Of a stretch of 64,000 nt of DNA, positions 26,101 through 33,621 are shown one piece after another (the first letter of the stretch is position 1; each line of letters starts with the position of its first letter). The position numbers and the translations under genes are program-made. The DNA comes from Barnesiella sp. WM24 (GTDB lineage: Bacteria > Bacteroidota > Bacteroidia > Bacteroidales > Muribaculaceae), in the NCBI RefSeq assembly GCF_004570975.1, contig NZ_SPPC01000007.1:186001-250000 (forward strand), written 5' to 3'. The notes under the pieces were generated by a model. It was not told the DNA's origin. It made no database searches and was given only the letters and a program-made list of their open reading frames with translations.

Positions 26101-26283
26101 AAGATGTTTATCGAAAACACCAACAAGACCATCGCCGAAATCGCCTACCTCACCGGCTATATCGACCCCCATTACTTCACCCGCGCTTTCAAGACCCGCT
26201 ACGGCGAGACCCCGACACAATACCGCAAGCGGTATAACGCGTCGGCTGCCGACAAAAGCGCCGACAGCGCCGACAAGCAGTAA
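23107..26283 (+). CDS. Membrane-spanning propeller sensor with cytoplasmic AraC-type DNA-binding domain (no kinase)
   Basis: Start chosen at 23107 (MTMKLGHKLTILTLAMLIV), because the -7 box overlaps the earlier ATG at 23086; 23113 is equally possible. After the signal come about 14 two-component-regulator propeller repeats (pattern SRGYMWIGTWEGLSRFDG, DGDIWLGTRGNGLLRM) up to about residue 700, then a Y_Y_Y domain (SYKIEGRGEDKWINCG). One transmembrane helix follows at about 877-900 (WWATWWFWLIVVALTAGG), and an AraC HTH at about 938-1046 (MVTSSGLGRTSFYNKLKTL, IAEIAYLTGYIDPHYFTRAF). Usual hybrid two-component sensors of this kind carry a histidine kinase, phosphoacceptor and receiver between membrane and HTH; here only about 45 residues lie there. 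It probably senses oligogalacturonide in the periplasm and activates the flanking pectin genes. Confidence 0.92.
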   Translation: MTMKLGHKLTILTLAMLIVPCLVSAAIRVEHYAKKDGLAGTVVSDILHDSRGYMWIGTWEGLSRFDGKEFVNYSEGDATSIPYLHNRVMRVYEDGLGNVWVMMYDDRLFRLNRRTDTFDRMAEVFPDFQNVRMYNPLFTARGDVWAEVRGTGAIHFIADSVTNALSAEMVPLVGQAINFLHEDSRGTVWAATDKRLSVLRSDSLHFNTLADHHDIRAVAETGSKVIWGTADGSIIEYDYKTGRNKIIPLLHNVPVTALSVSPDGKTLYIATSRSGLYRYDMPDGHLSQIFATPASVDRLFTDSHGLLWIISRQPGVMKYDPVTREVTSFAQAVTPSSYEPTPDIVECNGDVWVAMTGGGFGRYDRSTGRLDYFHNDPEKPGDMSNVVLQFDVSSPDVVWLSTHQRGLDRVTSVDNKVSHTWIKDRPQSLVDNEVKSFFLDTDTTLLIGTKAGELYRYTISARLFSTLTTDSRGEPIGRVYSICRDGDGDIWLGTRGNGLLRMTSDASGMHIASRYAHDPADKYSISSDEIQSIVTDRMGRMWIGTYGGGVNIAVRDGSSGIMRFISPANTMKGYPLASCGKVRSLAAQSDGTVWAGTTEGLVALVYDEASKDVKARVCRKDGDNPESLSTDDIVTVFVDSRDVLWVGTMTGGLNRYEGMEAGKPRFTVFSTANGLPSNHIKSITEDRDGNLWIATDENIVMFNNETQAFSVYLEDADSANTIFCENAVTVLPDGDPLFGANNGCYRVDNLRMSSEASGRLSLVMTSVSIDGVDTSPRVNPEMSEYVPESGVVTLRSRKSTLTIKVMSLNYSLQSRVRYSYKIEGRGEDKWINCGTENTITLSDLPSGCNTLVIRAMLSDDPSKWEECRLHIVVPSAWWATWWFWLIVVALTAGGVMLFRYVRTRRAEPAAADDSQQQGAPRRTFVMEPGKIALDDDEDEKFVNNLLAWMEENYSNPDMKIDNMVTSSGLGRTSFYNKLKTLANTSPVEFVIDFRMKKAKMFIENTNKTIAEIAYLTGYIDPHYFTRAFKTRYGETPTQYRKRYNASAADKSADSADKQ

Positions 26284-26353
26284 AACTCGGGGTTTTTACT
26301 CCCCCTGGCAGGGCTTTTGATAAAAAGTCTCATTCTTTTGGCAGGAAATGCAG

Positions 26354-26383
26354 TTGAAGATTGCCGGAGATTTAGTAATTTTA
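26354..26383 (+). promoter_or_regulatory. Candidate promoter of the GH43-CE8-uronate operon
   Basis: TTG (26354-26356), a 19-bp spacer and TAATTTTA (26376-26383) fit the consensus except for the last base. It would give a leader of about 125 nt before the ATG at 26517. The motif ACTTAAATC follows at 26388. The remainder of the 233-bp gap shows no gene. Confidence 0.45.
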
Positions 26384-26516
26384 CAAAACTTAAATCAACT
26401 TAACCTGTCATCATCAAGCGGAGGCGTCTGGTAGCCTTGCACGTTACCTGCCCGGATCTTACCATGAAGCTGCCCCGAAGTAGTGTTGACCATAAACTAA
26501 TTATCAAGACACAGTT

Positions 26517-28196
26517 ATGTTTATAGGAAAAAAATCCGTTTTTGCGGCAATGCTCGCATCGTGTGCGCTTGTGTCAACGGCGCAGATTTCCAATGTCTGG
26601 TCGCCCGACCTTGGCAACGGTGAATACAAGAACCCGATTATAAATGCCGATTATTCCGACCCCGACGTGGTGCGTGTGGGCGATGACTACTATATGACAG
26701 CGTCAAGTTTCTGCGACATCCCCGGACTGCCCGTGCTCCATTCACGCGACCTTGTCAACTGGACGCTTGTCGGTCATGCTATCGCCGAGATGCCCGAGTA
26801 TGCACAGGCGGCTCCCGACCCCTCCCACGGTAACGCCGTGTGGGCGCCCGCCATCCGCTATCACAACGGAGAGTATTATATCTACTACGGCGACCCCGAC
26901 CTCGGTATCTTCATGACAAAGACCAGAAATCCCGCCGGTCCCTGGGAACCGCTCGTGTGGGTCCACAAGGCAAAGGGCATCATCGACACCTGCCCCTTCT
27001 GGGATGAAGACGGCAAGGCTTACATAGCCCACGGATATGCCGGAAGCCGCGCAGGCGTGAAGAGCATACTCGGCATGATCGAGATGACCCCCGACGGAAA
27101 AAGCACCATCGGACAAGACCGCATGATTTATGACGGACATGTCGAAAACCCCACCATCGAAGGTGCCAAGATGTATAAGCGCGGCGACTGGTACTACATA
27201 TTCTCACCTTCCGGCGGTGTCGCTACCGGCTGGCAGGAAGTGCTGCGCTCAAAGAGCCCCTGGGGTCCCTATGAGGTGCGCAACGTGATGGACCAAGGCA
27301 CAACCGACATCAACGGTCCTCACCAGGGAGCGTGGATTGACACCCCCGACGGCAAGGAAGACTGGTTTATCCATTTTCAGGACAAAGGCCCTTACGGACG
27401 TGTCGTACATCTGCAGCCTATGAAGTGGAATGAAGACGGCTGGCCCGTGATAGGTGTCGATCCCGACGGCGATGGCCGCGGAGAGCCTGTCTTGAAATAT
27501 CGCAAGCCCAATGTAGGAAAGACTTACAAGGCGGTAAATCCTGCCGAATCCGACGAGTTTGACTCCAATACCCTCGGACTGCAGTGGCAGTGGAAGGGCA
27601 ACCCTTCAGCGCTATGGTATTTTGCCGATGCCAATGAGTCAAAGCTCCGCCTCTTCTCCCACAACACCCCCGGCGCAGAGCGTCTTTACGACATGCCCAA
27701 TCTGCTGTTGCAGAAATTTCCCGCCCACAACTTCACCGCTACCGCAAAAGTCAAGTTCTGTCCCCGTGTCAACAACGGAAAGGTGCAGGCAGGCGAGCTC
27801 GCCGGACTTATCGTGATGGGCTATAACTACGGCACCATCGCCCTCGAAAGCCGCGAAGACGGCATATATCTTGTCAACATCGACTGCGAGAAAGCCAACA
27901 AGGGCGGCAAGGAGACAAGAGGCGAGTCAATCAAGATTGACGGCGACAAAGAGCTTTACCTCCGCGTCCAGGTGAAATATACCGGAGCCAAAAAGCCGAC
28001 AGAGAAAGCCGACTACACTGCCGAGGCAACATTCTATTACAGCCTTGACGGAAAGAAATACACCCGTTTCGGCAAGCCGCTGAATGTAAGGGAAGGCCAC
28101 TGGATAGGCGCCAAGTTCGGTATGTTCTGCGTACGCCCCTGGCATAGCAATGACTCCGGCTGGCTCGATATCGACTGGTTCCGTGTAACCAAGTAG
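26517..28196 (+). CDS. Exported GH43-family glycosidase (arabinofuranosidase/xylosidase type)
   Basis: GH43 enzymes remove arabinose, xylose or galactose side units. The 559-residue protein has a signal peptide (about 1-22). The five-bladed catalytic propeller covers about 35-330 and a DUF1349/beta-sandwich-like C-terminal domain about 345-559. The catalytic base region is NPIINADYSDPDVVRVGDDY, the acid region HVENPTIEGAKMYKRG, and the middle Asp lies in DTCPFWDEDGKAYI. The C-terminal module carries SDEFDSNTLGLQWQWKGNP. I lean towards subfamily 12 from the opening blocks, but this needs comparison. It is the first gene of a six-gene operon and would debranch pectin side chains before uronate release. 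Confidence 0.9.
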   Translation: MFIGKKSVFAAMLASCALVSTAQISNVWSPDLGNGEYKNPIINADYSDPDVVRVGDDYYMTASSFCDIPGLPVLHSRDLVNWTLVGHAIAEMPEYAQAAPDPSHGNAVWAPAIRYHNGEYYIYYGDPDLGIFMTKTRNPAGPWEPLVWVHKAKGIIDTCPFWDEDGKAYIAHGYAGSRAGVKSILGMIEMTPDGKSTIGQDRMIYDGHVENPTIEGAKMYKRGDWYYIFSPSGGVATGWQEVLRSKSPWGPYEVRNVMDQGTTDINGPHQGAWIDTPDGKEDWFIHFQDKGPYGRVVHLQPMKWNEDGWPVIGVDPDGDGRGEPVLKYRKPNVGKTYKAVNPAESDEFDSNTLGLQWQWKGNPSALWYFADANESKLRLFSHNTPGAERLYDMPNLLLQKFPAHNFTATAKVKFCPRVNNGKVQAGELAGLIVMGYNYGTIALESREDGIYLVNIDCEKANKGGKETRGESIKIDGDKELYLRVQVKYTGAKKPTEKADYTAEATFYYSLDGKKYTRFGKPLNVREGHWIGAKFGMFCVRPWHSNDSGWLDIDWFRVTK

Positions 28197-28206
28197 CCGC
28201 TTCACG

Positions 28207-29184
28207 ATGATGACGATGTTACGTAACTTATCATTAATATCACTACTGTTCCTCGCCCTGACGGTCTCGACACCGCTCGGGGCGGTGGAGTATAAACGCC
28301 ATATTACCGTCGCGCAGGATGGCTCCGGCGACTACCTGACCCTCACCGAGGCAATGGAAGGCATACGCGCCTTCATGGACTACACGGTGACAGTCGACAT
28401 CAAAAACGGCGTTTACCGCGAAAAGCTCGTGATTCCGTCCTGGCTTGAGAATGTAGAGTTTATAGGTGAGTCGGCCGACAGCACCATAATCACTTTCAGC
28501 GATCATGCCAACATAAACAAGATGGGCACATTCCGCACCTACACCGTGAAAGTGGAGGGCTGCGACATGACATTCCGCAACCTGACAATCGAAAACAACG
28601 CCGAGCAGCTCGGTCAGGCTGTCGCGCTTCACACCGAGGGCGACCGCCTGTCGTTTATCAACTGCCGTTTCCTCGGCAACCAGGACACCATTTTCACCGG
28701 CGGAAGGAAAGCGCGCCTCTACTTCGGCGGCTGCTATATTGAAGGCACCACCGACTTTATATTCGGTCCGGCGACGGCACTCTTTGAAGACTGTACTATC
28801 TATTCCAAGCGCGATTCCTATATCACCGCCGCGTCGACCCCTGCCGATGTGGAGGTCGGTTATGTGTTCAACCGCTGCAAGATAAAGGCGGCGCCCGGAG
28901 TAGGGAAGGTGTATCTCGGTCGTCCCTGGCGTCCTCATGCCTTCACGATGTTTATAGACTGCGAGATGGACGGTCACATAACTCCGGCCGGATGGGACAA
29001 CTGGCGTAACCCCGAAAATGAAAAGACCGCCCGCTATGGCGAGTATGGCTCCACCGGCGCCGGCGCGTCGCCCGACACCCGCGTGACATGGGCGCTGACC
29101 CCCGATGCTGAGACTGCGCGCCGCTATGTCGACGCCTCCGGTATTTTTACTATGACTGACAATTGGAAACCAAACAAACAATAA
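28207..29184 (+). CDS. Pectin methylesterase (CE8)
   Basis: CE8 hydrolyses methyl esters of homogalacturonan, exposing it to lyases and polygalacturonase. The 325-residue protein has a signal peptide ending near GAVEYK. All family active-site residues are visible: Gln137 in GQAVAL, Gln159-Asp160 in GNQDTIF, the nucleophile Asp183 in EGTTDFIFGPATALFEDC, and Arg239/Trp241 in LGRPWRPHAF. AQDGSGDYLTLTEAM at 36-50 is the usual start of the beta-helix. It lies 10 bp after the GH43 gene and 20 bp before uxaB. Location is probably periplasmic. Confidence 0.95.
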   Translation: MMTMLRNLSLISLLFLALTVSTPLGAVEYKRHITVAQDGSGDYLTLTEAMEGIRAFMDYTVTVDIKNGVYREKLVIPSWLENVEFIGESADSTIITFSDHANINKMGTFRTYTVKVEGCDMTFRNLTIENNAEQLGQAVALHTEGDRLSFINCRFLGNQDTIFTGGRKARLYFGGCYIEGTTDFIFGPATALFEDCTIYSKRDSYITAASTPADVEVGYVFNRCKIKAAPGVGKVYLGRPWRPHAFTMFIDCEMDGHITPAGWDNWRNPENEKTARYGEYGSTGAGASPDTRVTWALTPDAETARRYVDASGIFTMTDNWKPNKQ

Positions 29185-29204
29185 ACTATTAAAACATATC
29201 TTTT

Positions 29205-30686
29205 ATGAAAGTATTGAATAAACTTACAGCCCCTAAGGCTGTGGCTCCCGAAAAGATCATTCAGTTCGGTGAAGGTAATTTCCTCCGCGCGTTTGTTGAC
29301 TGGATTGTTAAGAACATGAACGACACTACCGATTTCAATGCATCGGTCGTAGTGCTTCAGGGTACCCGCAACGCGTTCCCGATGACTCTTCTCCAGGGTC
29401 AGGACTGCATGTATCATGTCAATCTTCAGGGTCGTCTTAACGGAGAGGTTGTAAACTCGCTCACCCGTATCGACTGCCTCAGCCGCGGTCTTAACCCTTA
29501 CGAGCAGTTTGACGCTTACATGGGTCTCGCTGACCAGCCCGAAATCCGCTTCGTGATTTCCAACACTACCGAGGCAGGTATCACTTTCAGCGCCGAAAGC
29601 AAGTTTACCGACGCTCCCTGCGAGAACTATCCCGCCCGTCTTACCCAGCTTCTCTACCGTCGTTTCAAGACCTTCAACGGAGCTGCCGACAAGGGTCTTA
29701 TCATAATGCCCTGCGAGCTTATATTTGAAAACGGCCACCACCTCAAGGACTGCATCAACAAGACTATCGACCTCTGGAAAGAAGACCTCGGCGCCGACTA
29801 CGAGACATTCAAGAACTGGTTCAACACATATAATTATGTATGTGCCACTCTCGTTGACCGTATCGTTCCCGGATTCCCCCGCAAGGAAATCAACCAGATT
29901 CAGGAAAAGCTCGGCTACAAGGACAATGTTGTGGTACAGGGCGAGGCATTCCACCTCTGGGTTATCGAGCGTCCCGACAACATGTCGATCGAAGAGCTCC
30001 GCGCCGAGTTCCCGGCAGAGAAGGCTGGCCTGAATGTCATCATCACCGACTCCGAGGCTCCTTATCATGAAAGAAAGGTGACCCTGCTCAACGGTCCCCA
30101 CACAGTGCTTTCACCCGTCAGCTACCTTTCAGGTGTAGACATCGTGCGTGATGCCTGCAACCATCCCGTGCTTGGCGAGTACATCCGCAAGGTGCAGTTT
30201 GACGAGCTTATGCAGACCCTCAATCTCCCGATGGACGAGCTGAAGAAGTATGGCGAAAGCGTGCTTGAGCGTTTCGACAATCCTTATGTAGACCATCAGG
30301 TGACTTCAATCATGCTCAACTCATTCCCGAAGTTCCAGACCCGTGACCTCCCCGGACTGAAGACCTATCTTGAGCGTAAGGGCGAGCTTCCCAAGGGCAT
30401 TGTGCTCGGTCTTGCCGCAATCATCACTTACTACAAGGGTGGCAAGCGTGCCGACGGCGCCGACATCGTGCCTAACGACGACCAGCAGATCATGCAGCTT
30501 CTCACCGACCTCTGGGCTACCGGCGACACCCGCAAGGTGGCAGAGGGAGTTCTCGCTGCCGACGAGCTTATCTGGAAAGACCACGGTAATCTCAACAACA
30601 TCCCCGGTCTTACCGACCTCGTTGTCGAGTATCTCGATTCAATCCGTGACAAGGGCATGCTTGAAACCGTCAAGACTATCCTCTGA
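29205..30686 (+). CDS. uxaB: Tagaturonate reductase UxaB
   Basis: UxaB reduces D-tagaturonate to D-altronate with NADH in the cytosol, the second step of galacturonate breakdown. The 493-residue protein belongs to the mannitol dehydrogenase superfamily. Its N-terminal Rossmann region reads EKIIQFGEGNFLRAFVDWIV (19-38), and the C-terminal domain includes KVTLLNGPHTVLSPVSYLSG near residue 290. No signal peptide. It overlaps nothing but is only 2 bp from uxaA, so the two are translationally coupled. Confidence 0.93.
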   Translation: MKVLNKLTAPKAVAPEKIIQFGEGNFLRAFVDWIVKNMNDTTDFNASVVVLQGTRNAFPMTLLQGQDCMYHVNLQGRLNGEVVNSLTRIDCLSRGLNPYEQFDAYMGLADQPEIRFVISNTTEAGITFSAESKFTDAPCENYPARLTQLLYRRFKTFNGAADKGLIIMPCELIFENGHHLKDCINKTIDLWKEDLGADYETFKNWFNTYNYVCATLVDRIVPGFPRKEINQIQEKLGYKDNVVVQGEAFHLWVIERPDNMSIEELRAEFPAEKAGLNVIITDSEAPYHERKVTLLNGPHTVLSPVSYLSGVDIVRDACNHPVLGEYIRKVQFDELMQTLNLPMDELKKYGESVLERFDNPYVDHQVTSIMLNSFPKFQTRDLPGLKTYLERKGELPKGIVLGLAAIITYYKGGKRADGADIVPNDDQQIMQLLTDLWATGDTRKVAEGVLAADELIWKDHGNLNNIPGLTDLVVEYLDSIRDKGMLETVKTIL

Positions 30687-30688
30687 TT

Positions 30689-32188
30689 ATGAAGGAATAT
30701 ATCAAAATCAATCCCGCCGACAACGTAGCAGTGGCGATAACACCCCTCTCCAAGGGCACGGCTATCGAAATCGACGGCAAGACAATAACCCTCGTGACCG
30801 ATATACCTGCAGGACATAAAGTGGCCCTGCAGGATATCGCTGCGGGCGAAAATGTGATTAAATACGGATTCCCTATCGGACACGTGCTCCACGATGTAAA
30901 GGAGGGAAGCTATCTTGACCATAACGACATAAAGACCAATCTTGCCGGTCAGCTCGACTACTCCGACATTAAGATAAAGGGTGTCACCGCCGAAAAGGAA
31001 AGTGCCCCCGAGCTTACATTTGAAGGCTATGAGCGCAAAGACGGTCAGGTTGGCATCCGTAACGAGATATGGGTGATTCCTACCGTAGGCTGTGTCAATG
31101 GCATCGTGAAGCAGATTGTTGACCGCTTGAACGAAGAGACAGGCGCGGAAGGCGTCGACGGCATCTTCGGATTTCCCCATAATTACGGTTGCTCTCAGCT
31201 TGGCGACGACCACGAAAACACAAAGAAGATACTCCGCGACATGGTGCATCACCCCAATGCCGGAGGTATACTTGTCGTGGGTCTCGGTTGCGAAAACAAT
31301 CAGCCCAAGGTGTTTGAGGAATTCTGCGGCGACTACGACCGTGACCGCGTGAAGTTCATGGTGTGTCAGGAAGTGGAAGGCGACGAAGTGGAGGCAGGTC
31401 TCGAGATATTGCGCGGGCTTTATGACAACGCCAAAGGATTGAAGCGCACGACCGTGCCTGCATCCAAGCTCCGCATCGGACTCAAATGCGGCGGTTCCGA
31501 CGGATTTTCAGGCATCACGGCTAATCCGCTTCTTGGCGCGTTTTCCGACTTCCTCTGCGGTACGCAAGGCGGTACTACAGTGCTTACCGAGGTGCCTGAG
31601 ATGTTTGGTGCCGAGACCATCCTCATGGAGCGTTGTGCCGATGACAAGCTGCTGAATCAGACGATTGACCTGATCAACAACTTCAAGCAATACTTCCTCA
31701 GCCACGGCGAGCCTGTAGGCGAGAATCCCTCACCCGGCAACAAGGCGGGAGGTATCTCGACCCTTGAGGAGAAAGCTCTCGGATGCACCCAGAAGTCGGG
31801 CAAGAGTCCTGTATACGGTGTGCTTGAATACGGTGAGCGCATCCACAACCACGGGCTGAATCTTCTTTCGGCTCCCGGCAATGACCTTGTAGCCTCGACC
31901 GCACTCGCTGCCGCAGGCTGCCAGATGGTATTGTTTACGACCGGACGCGGCACCCCCTTCGGCACCTTTGTGCCCACGATGAAAGTGTCGACCAATTCCG
32001 GACTCGCCGAGCGCAAGCCGGCTTGGATTGACTTCAACGCCGGAGTGCTTGTCGAAGACGAGTCAATGGATGAAGTGCTTGCGCGCTTTGTGAAATATGT
32101 AATCGAGGTGGCAAGCGGACGCTTTGTCAACTCCGAGAAGAGCGGTATCCATGAGATATCAATTTTCAAAAATGGTGTAACCCTTTAA
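30689..32188 (+). CDS. uxaA: Altronate dehydratase UxaA
   Basis: UxaA dehydrates D-altronate to 2-keto-3-deoxygluconate using an iron centre. The 499-residue protein has an N-terminal SAF-type domain (about 1-95, with HVLHDVKEGSYLDHNDIKTN) and a large UxaA domain. Conserved Cys/Gly motifs are GFPHNYGCSQLGDDHENT, GLGCENNQPK and LKCGGSDGFSGITANPLLG. It matches the fused, full-length form. It lies between uxaB and uxaC in the operon. The product feeds KDG kinase and KDPG aldolase, which are not encoded in this window. Confidence 0.94.
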   Translation: MKEYIKINPADNVAVAITPLSKGTAIEIDGKTITLVTDIPAGHKVALQDIAAGENVIKYGFPIGHVLHDVKEGSYLDHNDIKTNLAGQLDYSDIKIKGVTAEKESAPELTFEGYERKDGQVGIRNEIWVIPTVGCVNGIVKQIVDRLNEETGAEGVDGIFGFPHNYGCSQLGDDHENTKKILRDMVHHPNAGGILVVGLGCENNQPKVFEEFCGDYDRDRVKFMVCQEVEGDEVEAGLEILRGLYDNAKGLKRTTVPASKLRIGLKCGGSDGFSGITANPLLGAFSDFLCGTQGGTTVLTEVPEMFGAETILMERCADDKLLNQTIDLINNFKQYFLSHGEPVGENPSPGNKAGGISTLEEKALGCTQKSGKSPVYGVLEYGERIHNHGLNLLSAPGNDLVASTALAAAGCQMVLFTTGRGTPFGTFVPTMKVSTNSGLAERKPAWIDFNAGVLVEDESMDEVLARFVKYVIEVASGRFVNSEKSGIHEISIFKNGVTL

Positions 32189-32203
32189 CCTTAGTAAAAA
32201 ACA

Positions 32204-33619
32204 ATGAAACCCTTTATGGATGAAAACTTTCTGCTGCAGACAGAGACCGCGCAGAAACTGTACCATGAGCATGCAGCTAAAATGCCCATCATAGACTACC
32301 ACTGTCACCTTATCCCCAAGATGGTGGCTGATGACCATAAATTCAAGTCGATTACTGAAATATGGCTTGGCGGCGATCATTACAAGTGGCGTGCCATGCG
32401 CTCCAACGGTGTTGACGAGCGTTTCTGCACCGGAACCGACACTTCTGACTGGGAAAAGTTTGAGAAGTGGGCGGAGACAGTGCCTTACACTTTCCGTAAT
32501 CCGCTCTATCACTGGACTCACCTTGAGCTGAAGACCGCGTTTGGCATAGACAAGCTTCTTAACCCCACCACCGCACGCGAGATTTTCGACGAGTGTAACG
32601 ACAAGCTCCTTAACGACCCGACGATGACCGCACGCGGCTTCATGCGCCGTTACAACGTGGAGACTGTCTGCACCACCGACGACCCTGTTGACTCGCTTGA
32701 ATATCACAAGCAGGTGCGCGACAGCGGCTTTGAGGTGAAGATGCTCCCGACATGGCGTCCTGACAAGGCTATGGCAGTCGAGAATCCCGCCGAGTTCCGT
32801 GCTTATGTGGAGAAGCTTGCCGAGGTGTCGGGCGTGACAATCAGCAAGTTCAGCGACATGGTTGACGCGCTGCAGAAGCGTCACGACTTCTTCGAGGAGA
32901 TGGGCTGCCGCCTTTCTGACCACGGTATCGAGGAGTTCTATGCCGCCGACTATACCGATGGCGAGATTGACGCCATCTTCGACAAGGTATATGGTGGAAA
33001 GGAACTTACCCACGAGGAAATCGACAAGTTCAAGAGCGCGATGATGATTGTGTTTGGAGAGATGGACTACGCTTCAGGATGGACACAGCAGTTCCACTAC
33101 GGAGCTATCCGCAACAACAACTCCAAGATGTTCAAGCTGCTCGGCCCCGACACCGGTTTTGACTCAATCGGCGAGTTCAATACCGCCAAGTCATGTGCGA
33201 AGTATCTTGATAAACTCAACAGCCGTGGCAAGCTTACAAAGACCATCCTTTACAACCTCAATCCCTGTGCCAACGAAGTGATCGCCACTATGCTCGGTAA
33301 CTTCCAGGACGGTTCAATACCCGGAAAAATCCAGTTTGGTTCAGGATGGTGGTTCCTTGACCAGAAAGACGGCATGCAGAAGCAGATGAACGCTCTGTCA
33401 CTTCTCGGACTTCTCAGCCGCTTCGTAGGTATGCTTACCGACTCTCGCTCCTTCCTGTCTTATCCGCGTCACGAATATTTCCGCCGCACACTCTGTAACC
33501 TCGTCGGTACTGATGTGGAAAACGGAGAGATTCCTTACACCGGCTATGAGGCTGAGCGCGTGAACAAGATGATTGAGGACATCTGCTACAACAACGCTAA
33601 AAACTACTTTAAGTTCTGA
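32204..33619 (+). CDS. uxaC: Glucuronate/galacturonate isomerase UxaC
   Basis: UxaC isomerises D-galacturonate to D-tagaturonate and D-glucuronate to D-fructuronate. The 471-residue protein is an amidohydrolase-fold enzyme with the metal motif H33-C-H35 in IIDYHCHLIPKM, and further blocks RRYNVETVCTTDDPVDSLEY, TGFDSIGEFNTAKSCAKYLD and SYPRHEYFRRTLCNLVG near the end. Cytosolic. It starts 15 bp after uxaA and stops 2 bp before the transporter gene. Confidence 0.95.
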   Translation: MKPFMDENFLLQTETAQKLYHEHAAKMPIIDYHCHLIPKMVADDHKFKSITEIWLGGDHYKWRAMRSNGVDERFCTGTDTSDWEKFEKWAETVPYTFRNPLYHWTHLELKTAFGIDKLLNPTTAREIFDECNDKLLNDPTMTARGFMRRYNVETVCTTDDPVDSLEYHKQVRDSGFEVKMLPTWRPDKAMAVENPAEFRAYVEKLAEVSGVTISKFSDMVDALQKRHDFFEEMGCRLSDHGIEEFYAADYTDGEIDAIFDKVYGGKELTHEEIDKFKSAMMIVFGEMDYASGWTQQFHYGAIRNNNSKMFKLLGPDTGFDSIGEFNTAKSCAKYLDKLNSRGKLTKTILYNLNPCANEVIATMLGNFQDGSIPGKIQFGSGWWFLDQKDGMQKQMNALSLLGLLSRFVGMLTDSRSFLSYPRHEYFRRTLCNLVGTDVENGEIPYTGYEAERVNKMIEDICYNNAKNYFKF

Positions 33620-33621
33620 TT

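Noticed and set aside
28243-30101. Two antisense frames of more than 300 codons opposite the CE8 and uxaB genes
   Set aside because: Both are mirror frames of well-supported enzymes; no known domain or start context was seen.
30431-33013. Long antisense frames opposite uxaA and uxaC
   Set aside because: Same shadow effect. The sense proteins carry full metal and cofactor motifs.
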